Shown: positions 49,863-58,108 of the stretch, piece after piece
Layout: each line of letters begins with the position of its first letter
Numbering within the stretch: the stretch's first letter is position 1
NCBI GenBank assembly: GCA_964561035.1
Contig: CAZLNR010000001.1
Location: 69,540-133,539 of the forward strand
Direction of reading: 5' to 3'
Origin: XYD2-FULL-39-9 sp964561035
GTDB taxonomy: Bacteria; Patescibacteriota; Patescibacteriia; Magasanikbacterales; GWA2-37-8
DNA: 64,000 nucleotides
Program-made: the position numbers and the translations under genes
Notes under the pieces: model-generated
Databases searched by the model: none
What the model was told of the DNA's origin: nothing
The model's input: only the letters and a program-made list of their open reading frames with translations

Positions 49863-49868
49863 TCTCCT

Positions 49869-50981
49869 ATGAAGACTCTTATCATTACTCTTGAATACCC
49901 TCCGCAGATTGGCGGCATTGCTTCATATACATACAATCTGGCCAAGCATATGCCTGCTGATGAGGTGGTTGTTTATGCTCCCAAAATACCAGGCGGAGAA
50001 GAGTTTGATAAGAAAAAGCCGTGGAAAACCATTCGTGCTATCCCGTATTTTGTATTTTTATGGCCTCGTTGGATTCGTTTGATGTGGCAGGTGCTTGATA
50101 TTGTAAAAAAAGAACGCATTGGGCGTATCTATATTCATCACACGCTGCCGTGCGGATATGTGGCATATATTGTAAAAAAATTAAAACATATTCCGTATAC
50201 GGTATTTTTTCATGGCACTGATTTGCTTACCGGAGTAAAACACAAAAAAAATAAAATACGAAAAGTTTGCGCCGAAGCCGAGCGTATTGTGGTAAACAGT
50301 AAGTTTTTACAACATCAATTTGAAATTAATTTTGAAGATTTGGCGCACAAAACAACCGTAATGTATCCATGTCCCGACGCGATATTTTTGGAACCGGCGC
50401 CGGCTGCAGAATTAAAAAAATTAAAATCACAGCTCGCGCTGGAAGGAAAGAAAGTAATTATCACTGTAGCACGCATGAGCGAAGGCAAGGGTTTTCCACA
50501 TCTTATTCGGCTGTTGCCAAAGATTTTGGAAAAAGTGCCAAATTTGGTTTGGCTTATCATTGGCGATGGTCCAAAGAAAAACGAAATCATTACGTCTATC
50601 CAAAAAAATTATCTGCAAAATGTGACTCGATTTATCGGCCAGGTTCCATACGCGCAGCTACCAAAATTTTATCAAATTGCGGATTTGTTTGTATTACTTA
50701 CGCATCCGGATGAAACTATGCAGGAAGCCTGGGGTACATCGTTTGTGGAAGCGGCAGCATCAGGCATTCCATCTGTGGCTGGGCGTTCTGGCGGAGTAGA
50801 GGAAGCCGTAGAAAATATGGTTACCGGTTTGGTGGTAGATTTGTATCAAGATCAAAGTATTGTTTCAGCTATTGCCGATTTGCTCAAAGAAACAGAATAT
50901 GCCAAAAAGATGGGTGCTGCTGGAAAAGAACGGGTGTCAAAAGAATTTACTTGGGAAAAACAATTAGAAAAATTAATGTAA
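49869..50981 (+). CDS. Glycosyltransferase family 4
   Basis: 370 residues, GT-B fold. N-terminal MKTLIITLEYPPQIGGIASYTYNLAKHM, C-terminal donor domain with KVIITVARMSEGKGFPHLIRLLPKI, LIIGDGPKK and the E-x7-E region EAWGTSFVEAAASGIPSVAG. Cytoplasmic, retaining transferase for the exported glycan; donor unknown. Directly follows the flippase. Confidence 0.93.
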   Translation: MKTLIITLEYPPQIGGIASYTYNLAKHMPADEVVVYAPKIPGGEEFDKKKPWKTIRAIPYFVFLWPRWIRLMWQVLDIVKKERIGRIYIHHTLPCGYVAYIVKKLKHIPYTVFFHGTDLLTGVKHKKNKIRKVCAEAERIVVNSKFLQHQFEINFEDLAHKTTVMYPCPDAIFLEPAPAAELKKLKSQLALEGKKVIITVARMSEGKGFPHLIRLLPKILEKVPNLVWLIIGDGPKKNEIITSIQKNYLQNVTRFIGQVPYAQLPKFYQIADLFVLLTHPDETMQEAWGTSFVEAAASGIPSVAGRSGGVEEAVENMVTGLVVDLYQDQSIVSAIADLLKETEYAKKMGAAGKERVSKEFTWEKQLEKLM

Positions 50982-50984
50982 TAT

Positions 50985-51722
50985 ATGCAGCCGCTTATTA
51001 GCGTTATTATTCCCGTATACAACCATGCGCACACGCTCAAAAGTTCAATTGAGGCTATTTTTCGCCAGACATACCGTCCGTTGGAAATAATTGTGGTTAA
51101 CGATGGCAGTACTGATAATTTTAACGAAGTGGTTAACGAGTGTTTGCAGCTCACGGAAAAAAATTGTATTGGCGCAGGCAGCTTGCTATCTATTCTTTCT
51201 CAAGAAAATAGCGGCGCGCCGGCAGCCAGAAATAAAGGGTTTGCAGCTGCGAAAGGGGAGTATGTCATATTTTGGGATGCCGACACATTGGCCGAACCAG
51301 ATATGTTGCAAAAAATGTACAGCGCGCTGCAAAACAATCCACAAGCTTCCTATGCATATAGCAAATTTAAGTTTGGTTGGAAGACCATACAAAGTCGCGT
51401 TTTTGATGCCGATGCTTTAAAACAGGTAAATTTTATAGATACCACTTCGCTTATTCGCCGTGCTGATTTAGGTTCTGCTCCGTGGGATGAGAAACTCAAA
51501 CGGTTTCAAGATTGGGATCTGTGGCTTAGTTTGTTAGAAAAAGGCAAAACGGGCGTGTTCGTACCGGAAGTGTTATATGCAAAAATAGTTAAAGGCAGAA
51601 TGGGGATCAGCAACTGGCTGCCAAGCTTTATGTTCAAATTACCGTGGAAAACAAAAGGTGTGAAAAAGTATGAGGAGGCGAAGAAAATTATTGTTAAAAA
51701 ACATAACCTGCCTATATGTTAA
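50985..51722 (+). CDS. Glycosyltransferase family 2
   Basis: 245 residues, GT-A fold: ISVIIPVYNHAHTLKSSIEAIF, IIVVNDGSTDN, AARNKGFAAAKGEYVIFWDADTL with the DAD metal site, and SAPWDEKLKRFQDWDLWLSLL carrying the catalytic ED-type acidic region. No membrane helix. Its stop overlaps the MazG-like start by 7 bases. Confidence 0.92.
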   Translation: MQPLISVIIPVYNHAHTLKSSIEAIFRQTYRPLEIIVVNDGSTDNFNEVVNECLQLTEKNCIGAGSLLSILSQENSGAPAARNKGFAAAKGEYVIFWDADTLAEPDMLQKMYSALQNNPQASYAYSKFKFGWKTIQSRVFDADALKQVNFIDTTSLIRRADLGSAPWDEKLKRFQDWDLWLSLLEKGKTGVFVPEVLYAKIVKGRMGISNWLPSFMFKLPWKTKGVKKYEEAKKIIVKKHNLPIC

Positions 51723-52063
51723 CACTAGAAGATATACAGAAAAAAGTAATTGCGTTTCGTGATGCGCGCGATTGGAAACAGTTTCATACTCCAAAAGATT
51801 TAGCTATTGGCCTTACCCTAGAAGCAGGAGAAGTAGCGGAGCATTTTTTATGGAAAACCGATGAGCAGTTAAAAGAATATATACAGGCTCATAAAGAAGA
51901 AATTGGGGATGAGCTAGGCGATGTGCTGTATTTTTTGCTTCTTATAGCAAACGATTTTGATATAAATTTACTCGAGGCTGCAAATAAAAAAATTGATAAA
52001 ACAGAATTAAAGTATCCAGTAGAGAAGTCTAAAGGAAGGAATGTTAAGTATACGAATTTATAA
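51716..52063 (+). CDS. MazG-like / dCTPase-type nucleotide pyrophosphohydrolase
   Basis: 115 residues: LEDIQKKVIAFRDARDWKQFHTPKDLAIGLTLEAGEVAEHFLWK, then EIGDELGDVLYFLLLIAND. The ExxE and ExxD metal-binding helices are intact, giving an all-alpha NTP-PPase of the RS21-C6/MazG class that cleans non-canonical nucleotides. Its 3' end is the last sequence before the assembly gap and is repeated after it. Confidence 0.88.
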   Translation: MLTLEDIQKKVIAFRDARDWKQFHTPKDLAIGLTLEAGEVAEHFLWKTDEQLKEYIQAHKEEIGDELGDVLYFLLLIANDFDINLLEAANKKIDKTELKYPVEKSKGRNVKYTNL

Positions 52064-52218
52064 NNNNNNNNNNNNNNNNNNNNNNNNNNNNNNNNNNNNN
52101 NNNNNNNNNNNNNNNNNNNNNNNNNNNNNNNNNNNNNNNNNNNNNNNNNNNNNNNNNNNNNNNAAAGTATCCAGTAGAGAAGTCTAAAGGAAGGAATGTT
52201 AAGTATACGAATTTATAA
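52009..52218. repeat. 55-base identical sequence on both sides of the scaffold gap
   Basis: Bases 52009-52063 and 52164-52218 are identical, separated only by N. This is the expected look of two contigs that overlap by their shared end but were joined with a default 100-N spacer. Confidence 0.92.
52064..52163. other. 100-N assembly gap, probably spurious
   Basis: Exactly 100 N. Because the flanks are identical over 55 bases, the true sequence probably runs straight from 52063 into 52219 without missing DNA. Confidence 0.95.
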
Positions 52219-52233
52219 GTAACATTTGTAATT

Positions 52234-52707
52234 ATGAGCAGTGTTAATTTTGCTAGAAACTTAGTAAAAGGTAAAATTGCAGAAACTATCTTTGCACAGA
52301 TGCATAGAGAGACAGGTAACTTTACCGTTTTAGAATTTGGTTATGAAAAAATTATTCCCGAATTAGTTCAACAGGGTTATAATGAGTCAAATATAACTAT
52401 CAGAACCTTAAAAACAGCTCCGGATTTTGCAGTTATAAACAAAAAAACAAAAAGCGTTGAGCTAGTTGAAGTAAAATACATGCGGAGTATTAACTTAAAT
52501 TATGTTTTAAAAGATGCTCAGGGAATGAGCGAGTCTTGGAATCCGTCGTTTCTTTTTGTTGCTGCCTTTGATGGTTTTTATTTTGATAATATCGAAACCA
52601 TTATCAAAAATAATGGCAATATATCTAGGCTTAAAAATTCTAGGATTAGTCTAGAATTACAAAATAAATATTTAAAAATCTTAACTGATTTTGAAGCTAG
52701 TAACTAA
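52234..52707 (+). CDS. PD-(D/E)xK-type nuclease-like protein
   Basis: 157 residues, AT-rich. An N-terminal helix with glutamate (KGKIAETIFAQM) is followed by APDFAVINKKTKSVELVEVKYM: a D, then ExK on the next strand, the hallmark of the PD-(D/E)xK nuclease fold. A later region (LFVAAFDGFYFDN) completes the alpha/beta core. Could be a restriction-like, repair or mobile-element nuclease; no methyltransferase is adjacent. Unusual composition and the orphan neighbours suggest accessory DNA. Confidence 0.6.
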   Translation: MSSVNFARNLVKGKIAETIFAQMHRETGNFTVLEFGYEKIIPELVQQGYNESNITIRTLKTAPDFAVINKKTKSVELVEVKYMRSINLNYVLKDAQGMSESWNPSFLFVAAFDGFYFDNIETIIKNNGNISRLKNSRISLELQNKYLKILTDFEASN

Positions 52708-52708
52708 T

Positions 52709-53008
52709 ATGTTCTTTCGTAAACAATCTCTCACCCCAACCAAAACCAAAAAAATAATTTATATTATCTCTTGGGTAGTTCTAGGCATCCTTTTAAGTTT
52801 TTTGGCTCATGTATTTATAGAGTTTAAATATTTAAGTTGGGCAGGCGAAAATAATAGAGTAATTATTTGGTATGGCGGCTGTGCTTTGCACCCTGTTTTA
52901 CGAGTTGGATTATTTATAACCGGCGTTTTATTTGGTTTTTGGCAGGGTAAGTTTTGGTGGCAAAAAATATATATTGAACGATATTGGGAAAAGAAATTAA
53001 TAAAATAA
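52709..53008 (+). CDS. Small two-helix membrane protein
   Basis: 99 residues from the ATG right after the nuclease-like stop. Two hydrophobic segments (about 16-36 and 64-82), a Trp-rich C-terminal region (FWQGKFWWQKIYIERYWEKK) and basic ends. No family recognised. Possible membrane partner of the neighbouring nuclease-like proteins. Confidence 0.5.
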   Translation: MFFRKQSLTPTKTKKIIYIISWVVLGILLSFLAHVFIEFKYLSWAGENNRVIIWYGGCALHPVLRVGLFITGVLFGFWQGKFWWQKIYIERYWEKKLIK

Positions 53009-53038
53009 TATAAATGTTTAAGATGAAGAATAGTTTTT

Positions 53039-53464
53039 ATGTCATTAAAATATCCAAAACCGTCATTTATTCCTGTAACCCAAAGTGAATATCAGAAGTG
53101 GCTAAGTAGAAAATCAAAAAGTATTTTTAGTAGATCCTTAAAAAAAGATAATGCAAAGATGAAATTGGAAGATATTAAAAAAGAAGTTCATGAGGCAGTC
53201 CGTAAGTCACAGGGTGTTGATTTTTATACCGGTGAAAAATTGGATTGGCATTTAATTGGAAAGTATGATGGGAAAAAAGCAAAAGAAGGCGGATTAGAAT
53301 ATCATAGAAAATTTGCCTTACTACCAACGGTTGATCATTATGAAGATAGGAGATCGCCCAAGTTTGCTGTTGCTGGTTGGGTAGTAAATGACGCTAAAAA
53401 CTATTTGTCACATGCTGAATTCATAGAACTATGTCGCAAGGTTTTAAGGCATTATGATAAATAA
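53039..53464 (+). CDS. HNH-like endonuclease candidate
   Basis: 141 residues. After a basic N-terminus comes VDFYTGEKLDWHLIGKY, then LLPTVDHYEDRRSPKFAVAGWVVNDAKNYLSHAEFIELCRKVL. The DH pair, the following Asn in VNDAKN and the SxxEFxxLCRKV helix match the layout of HNH proteins (ptvDH ... N..K..lsxxEFlxlc), though the zinc cysteines are absent. Function inferred from motif pattern only. Separated by 30 bases from the membrane protein. Confidence 0.5.
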   Translation: MSLKYPKPSFIPVTQSEYQKWLSRKSKSIFSRSLKKDNAKMKLEDIKKEVHEAVRKSQGVDFYTGEKLDWHLIGKYDGKKAKEGGLEYHRKFALLPTVDHYEDRRSPKFAVAGWVVNDAKNYLSHAEFIELCRKVLRHYDK

Positions 53465-53480
53465 TATTTTATAATAATTC

Positions 53481-54107
53481 ATGTTCGGCCTCACGAAACA
53501 AGAACTGCAAATATTTAAAAAACTCAACACCCCTATAAAAATCCAGGATTTTTTGGATACGATGCCGGTAAATTGGGAGAAAAAAGGGGAGACGTATATG
53601 TCTCCGCGCCGAGTGTTACGCGCCAAAAAAATGCATTGTTTTGAAGGTGCTTTGTTCGCGGCTACGGCTTTGTGGCTAAACGGCGAACTTCCGCTTTTAA
53701 TGGATTTTAAAAATAAAGGAGACGACGATCATGTGGTGGCCTTGTATAAGCGCAACGGTTGTTGGGGAGCGATAAGCAAAACTAATCATGCCACGCTGCG
53801 TTATCGCGATCCGGTATACAAAACTCTGCGCGAACTGGCTATGTCATATTTTCATGAATACTGGCGTGTCAGTGATGGCAAAAAAACGCTGGTAAGTCAT
53901 TCCACCAAACCGTTTAATTTGCGAACTTGGGGAACAGGCTGGATAACCGCCGAAACCGATTTGGATCAGCTGGCTGAAGCGGTTGATACAGTGCCGCATA
54001 GCCGTATGTTTCCAAAACAAAACGCCAGGTATCTTCGTTTGGCCGATGCTATGGAGCGCCGCGCCGGCAAGCTTGTAGAATGGAAAAAAAACGATCCACG
54101 AACATAA
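53481..54107 (+). CDS. Possible transglutaminase-like cysteine-protein, unknown
   Basis: 208 residues, not AT-biased like its neighbours upstream. The region KMHCFEGALFAATALWLNGE followed by DDDHVVALYKRNGCWGAISKTNH has a Cys at the start of a helix and a His about 40 residues on, the arrangement of papain/transglutaminase folds. Remaining sequence has no family I recognise. The ArfB gene starts 4 bases later. Confidence 0.55.
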   Translation: MFGLTKQELQIFKKLNTPIKIQDFLDTMPVNWEKKGETYMSPRRVLRAKKMHCFEGALFAATALWLNGELPLLMDFKNKGDDDHVVALYKRNGCWGAISKTNHATLRYRDPVYKTLRELAMSYFHEYWRVSDGKKTLVSHSTKPFNLRTWGTGWITAETDLDQLAEAVDTVPHSRMFPKQNARYLRLADAMERRAGKLVEWKKNDPRT

Positions 54108-54111
54108 TAAT

Positions 54112-54504
54112 ATGATAATTCCTGAAGATGAACTTGTTATTACTTTTGCCCGATCATCGGGTAAAGGAGGTCAGAACGTGAATAAAACATCCACGAAAGT
54201 TTTTGTTCATTGGTTTATAGAAAATTCAACTGTGCTTACCGATGATGAGAAAAATCGCATTAGAGCTAAGCTGGCAAACCGAATAAATAACCAAGATGAG
54301 TTGGTGGTTTTTTCCGAAGAAGAACGTTCACAAGCTCAAAACAAGGAATTGGCTATAAACAGATTGCAAGCACTGGTAGATGAAGCGATGTATGTGCCCA
54401 AAATTCGCCGTGCCACCAAACCCACTTGGGGCTCCAAAGTAAAACGAATGGAATCCAAACGCAAGCGTTCGCAGATTAAAACCAATAGGCGAAGCATAGA
54501 ATAA
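54112..54504 (+). CDS. arfB: Alternative ribosome-rescue factor ArfB (GGQ domain)
   Basis: 130 residues. GGQ motif in SSGKGGQNVNKTSTKV (about residue 17), the RF-1 domain core, and a basic C-terminal tail (SKVKRMESKRKRSQIKTNRRS) that in ArfB enters the empty mRNA channel. Hydrolyses peptidyl-tRNA on stalled ribosomes. The GIY-YIG gene starts one base after its stop. Confidence 0.9.
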   Translation: MIIPEDELVITFARSSGKGGQNVNKTSTKVFVHWFIENSTVLTDDEKNRIRAKLANRINNQDELVVFSEEERSQAQNKELAINRLQALVDEAMYVPKIRRATKPTWGSKVKRMESKRKRSQIKTNRRSIE

Positions 54505-54505
54505 T

Positions 54506-54751
54506 ATGTATTATGTATATATTCTGGAATGCGCGGATAAAACACTGTATACTGGTATCACGGTAAATCTTGAACGCAGGCTGCGCGAGCATAACGAATC
54601 GGATCTGGGTGCAAAATATACGCGAGCTCGTCGACCAGTGCAATTGGTCTATAGTAAAAAGTTTCGTAATCGTTCAACCGCGTCAAAAGCCGAAAGCAAA
54701 ATAAAAAAATTAAGCAGAGAAGAAAAGTTGCGGCTAATATCATCTCTATGA
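54506..54751 (+). CDS. GIY-YIG domain protein (UPF0213 type)
   Basis: 81 residues: YYVYILECADKTLYTGITVNLERRLREHN holds the GIY-YIG-like strands (YVYIL...YTGIT) and catalytic Arg in LERRLREH; the helix with Glu follows (STASKAESKIKKLSREEK). Such single-domain proteins are common and of uncertain nuclease activity. The start of the helicase gene overlaps its stop by 4 bases (ATGA). Confidence 0.88.
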   Translation: MYYVYILECADKTLYTGITVNLERRLREHNESDLGAKYTRARRPVQLVYSKKFRNRSTASKAESKIKKLSREEKLRLISSL

Positions 54752-56409
54752 CCCAAGAACAAGCGCTGGCAATTTTAAAAACCGGCGCTAATGTATTTTT
54801 AACCGGAGAACCGGGAGCTGGAAAAACATATACCATCAATCAGTATGTGTCGTATTTGCGTACGCGAAATATTGAGCCATCTATCACTGCCTCCACCGGT
54901 ATCGCAGCCACGCACATTGGCGGCGTAACTATCCACTCATGGAGCGGTATTGGCATTAAAAAATATTTGGATGCGTATGAGCTTGATAAAATCTCCTCTA
55001 CCGAGTATGTGGTCAAGCGCGTGCGCCGCGCCAAAGTTTTGATTATAGAAGAAGTGTCCATGCTATCTCCGGAAACATTGGATATGGTTGATGCGGTGTG
55101 TCGAAATATACGCCAAAACAATGATGCGTTTGGCGGTTTGCAGGTTGTTTTTGTTGGTGATTTTTTTCAATTGCCCCCGGTAGTAAAAAATGAAAGCTTT
55201 GAACAGGGGCAAGCGGAGCTGCTTGAAACAGTCAAAGCTCAGTTTTCATATCAGGCTTCTTCGTGGCAGCGCGCTCAGCCGGTTGTGTGCTATCTTCGCG
55301 AACAGCACCGCCAAGATGATTCGGTATTTTTGGGAATACTTTCCGCCATTCGAGGCAATGCTATAAACGGAGATCATGTGTCTGTTATTCAAAAACGAAA
55401 AATAAGCGCCTCAGCCATTCCGGAAAAAGCCGTAAAATTGTATACGCACAATATTGATGTTGATAAAACCAATCATGCTATGCTTGCGACCATTCCCGGA
55501 AAATCCACGGTGTTTGATATGGTAAGCCATGGTCCGACGGCGCTGGTTGCGGCTTTGCAAAAAGGCTGTTTGTCTCCCGAAAAACTGGAATTAAAAATCG
55601 GCGCTAAAGTAATGTTTACCAAAAATAATCCGGGTGCCGGTTTTGTAAATGGTACGCTTGGGGTGGTGGAAGAGTTTGATAAACTGGTTAGTTTCCCGGT
55701 GATTCGCACACACGACGGCAGACGGATTGTGGCCGAGCCAATGGAGTGGAGTATTCTTGAAAATGGAAAAACGCGCGCCACGATTGCACAAGTGCCTTTG
55801 CGTTTGGCTTGGGCTATTACGGTGCATAAAAGCCAAGGCATGAGTTTGGATGAAGCGGTTATGGATTTAAGTTCCGTGTTTGAATATGGCCAGGGATATG
55901 TAGCGCTTTCTCGGGTGCGCAATTTGGATGGATTATATTTGTTGGGCTGGAATCAGCAGACGTTTCAAGTTCATCCGGATGTGTTTGTAAAAGACAAAGA
56001 GTTTAAAGAGAGCTCGGATATTTCCGCGCAAGCATTTGCCCGGCTTTCATCTGAAGAGTTGCATAAAATGCATACAAATTTCGTGGCTGCCTGCGGTGGA
56101 GATAATGTGCCGCAAGAATCAAACGGAGAAGATTCTGAGGCGGTTTATTATGCGCCGGTTTCTGGTACAGATAATACACCGGGAAAGAAAAAAAACCGCA
56201 GCGCCACCTTGCATCGCAAGCCTTATCAAAAAATCCGCGAGAAACATCCAAACGCGTATAAGTCATGGAGCGCGGAACAAGACAGCGAGCTAAGAGAATT
56301 TTTTGCTAACGGTGTAGCGGTGGAAGAAATCGCGCAAACATTGGGGCGTAAATCCGGAGCGGTCATTATGCGGCTTAATAAACTGGGTTTAATGGACGAT
56401 CTAAATTAG
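54748..56409 (+). CDS. PIF1/RecD-like helicase with C-terminal HTH
   Basis: 553 residues, SF1B. Walker A TGEPGAGKTYTINQYV (about 20), Walker B VLIIEEVSMLS, motif FVGDFFQLPPV, LREQHRQDD, and C-terminal motifs LAWAITVHKSQGMSLDEAVMD and GQGYVALSRVRNLDGLYLLGW. The last 60 residues form a separate Myb/HTH-like module (WSAEQDSELREFFANGVAVEEIAQTLGRKSGAVIMRLNKLG), unusual for PIF1. Probably resolves structured DNA, such as G-quadruplexes or forks. Its end overlaps the convergent O-antigen ligase by 35 bases. Confidence 0.92.
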   Translation: MTQEQALAILKTGANVFLTGEPGAGKTYTINQYVSYLRTRNIEPSITASTGIAATHIGGVTIHSWSGIGIKKYLDAYELDKISSTEYVVKRVRRAKVLIIEEVSMLSPETLDMVDAVCRNIRQNNDAFGGLQVVFVGDFFQLPPVVKNESFEQGQAELLETVKAQFSYQASSWQRAQPVVCYLREQHRQDDSVFLGILSAIRGNAINGDHVSVIQKRKISASAIPEKAVKLYTHNIDVDKTNHAMLATIPGKSTVFDMVSHGPTALVAALQKGCLSPEKLELKIGAKVMFTKNNPGAGFVNGTLGVVEEFDKLVSFPVIRTHDGRRIVAEPMEWSILENGKTRATIAQVPLRLAWAITVHKSQGMSLDEAVMDLSSVFEYGQGYVALSRVRNLDGLYLLGWNQQTFQVHPDVFVKDKEFKESSDISAQAFARLSSEELHKMHTNFVAACGGDNVPQESNGEDSEAVYYAPVSGTDNTPGKKKNRSATLHRKPYQKIREKHPNAYKSWSAEQDSELREFFANGVAVEEIAQTLGRKSGAVIMRLNKLGLMDDLN

Positions 56410-57793
56410 GCTTGTTGGCAAGTAGAATGGCGATGAGTAAAACGCCCATAACATGGAACAAGGCTGGAGAAGTAGGGTTAATGACCAGTAGTGTTACTAA
56501 AGGTGCTCCAAAGGCTAGATTTGGCCATATTTGACGCGCAATAAGCCCAATTAGGATAAACCACGCAAGTAAGCCAAACAACCCCATTTCTGCCCAAATT
56601 TCCAGGTATCCCCAGTCGAAATGGGGAGTGGTAATATCCTGTTTAAATACAGGGCTATATACAGTAACCGTATCTCCCAAACCATTGCCCAGCACAGGGT
56701 GATTTTTTATTTTATCAATAATTTTTGGCAGCAGCAGCATGCGGCTTAGAGAGCTTTCTTCGGTTTGCGGCGCGGTAATGCTTTGTAGGCGCAAGCCAAA
56801 AAATTCCCAGCCTAAATTTTTGCCTCGGCTGGCCGCCAAATGTGCGGTTGTAAAAATTAAAATAAACGCAAGCGTAGATGATGTGGAAATGGCGAGCCAG
56901 CGTTTCCCGTTTGTTTTGGAAAATAAAAATAGCAGTCCAATGCCAAAAGCAAGAATGTATATGCGCGTTAGGTTTACGGCTAAAATTGCAAGCAAAGAAG
57001 CGACGGCCGGTAGAACAATTGTTTGTTTGTTATTTTTTTTGCTGGTAATAATTTTACTGATTAGAAAAACAAGCAGCGGAATAAGCAATAGGTGTTCATT
57101 TAAAACAATGCGATAAAAATTAAAACCATATTCGGTAATTTTGCCGCTGGCTACATCGCGAAACCAATGATAATAATTATCTTGCAGCGCAAACAGTTTG
57201 GCAGAAAAACCGATAAGCGTTGTGTAGATAAATAACGCGTTGCCGATAATAGCGGAAAAAATCATGTATAGTGTGGTGCGTTTAAATGCTTCGGATTGCA
57301 AAAGCTGGGAGAGAGGAAAATAGTAAAAAAAGAAAAGATAGGGGATAGTGTCGGCAAAAATAAGAGAAGGGGCATGATGAACATAAAAACCGCGAACCGC
57401 CGAAACGCTCACAGTAAACAGCAAGAAAAACAGTATATAAATATTTTTTTTATGCGCGGCAAATAATTGTTTGTATTGTTTTTGTTTTATAGTGTGATAC
57501 AAGAAAATACCAAGAGAAAAAACCAACAACAATGTTCGCAAAGAAATATTTTTAATTTCTAAAAAGCTCCCCGCGCCTCCCAAGATCATTTCAGCAGCAA
57601 TAATATACCAGCCGCGAATATCTTTTTTAATCAGAAAATATACGGCGGTTGCCAGAATGCCAGCCGAAATAATCCAGTTTATGGGGTTGGCAGCGTAAAG
57701 CGGAGTGGAAGGGCTAAAAAAATATGAAAAAAACCGAATGACTGTATATATCATTAGTCCTCCAGTAATTTGTTTTTTGTATGTATCTATCAT
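56375..57793 (-). CDS. O-antigen ligase / polymerase-like membrane protein
   Basis: 472 residues, about 12 membrane helices, with the large external loop containing GNGLGDTVTVYSPVFKQDITTPHFDWGYLEIWAEMGLFGLL, typical of the WaaL/Wzy_C domain (NxxL..E.G..G). Polymerises or attaches surface glycan outside the membrane. Convergent with the helicase gene, sharing 35 bases of sequence and no terminator between them. Confidence 0.88.
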   Translation of the reverse strand: MIDTYKKQITGGLMIYTVIRFFSYFFSPSTPLYAANPINWIISAGILATAVYFLIKKDIRGWYIIAAEMILGGAGSFLEIKNISLRTLLLVFSLGIFLYHTIKQKQYKQLFAAHKKNIYILFFLLFTVSVSAVRGFYVHHAPSLIFADTIPYLFFFYYFPLSQLLQSEAFKRTTLYMIFSAIIGNALFIYTTLIGFSAKLFALQDNYYHWFRDVASGKITEYGFNFYRIVLNEHLLLIPLLVFLISKIITSKKNNKQTIVLPAVASLLAILAVNLTRIYILAFGIGLLFLFSKTNGKRWLAISTSSTLAFILIFTTAHLAASRGKNLGWEFFGLRLQSITAPQTEESSLSRMLLLPKIIDKIKNHPVLGNGLGDTVTVYSPVFKQDITTPHFDWGYLEIWAEMGLFGLLAWFILIGLIARQIWPNLAFGAPLVTLLVINPTSPALFHVMGVLLIAILLANKPNLDRPLNPVY

Positions 57794-58108
57794 AGCGGGC
57801 TTTTTATATTCTTTAATCCAGGATTAGTCATGTGCGTGTATATTGATGGTTGAGCCATTTTTTCTGCTCGAACTAACTCTTGTTTCGTGGAAATTGATAT
57901 TGTATACTTATTGAGTAGTTGAATTGTAACTTAAGTGTGTATATAAAACAATATGCGGTATTCTATATGAATATAATTCATATAGAAACGAGTTATACGC
58001 CATAATAAAAAGCCTTTTTTATTGATTTGATAATATTGGCAATTTATTTGAAGCGGTCGAGTATAATTCATGATATAGTTTAATCGATTAATATTTAACA
58101 TCAAAATT
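57794..58108. other. 315-bp AT-rich intergenic region with 23-bp palindrome
   Basis: No credible ORF. Contains a palindrome CTATATGAA-TATAA-TTCATATAG (57964-57986), possible protein-binding site or hairpin, and several weak -10 like sequences (TATACT near 57905, TATAAT near 58061). Nothing else supported. Confidence 0.5.

Noticed and set aside
52009..52218. Tandem duplication of the MazG-like 3' end
   Set aside because: Exact 55-base identity on both sides of a 100-N spacer is better explained by an assembly overlap.
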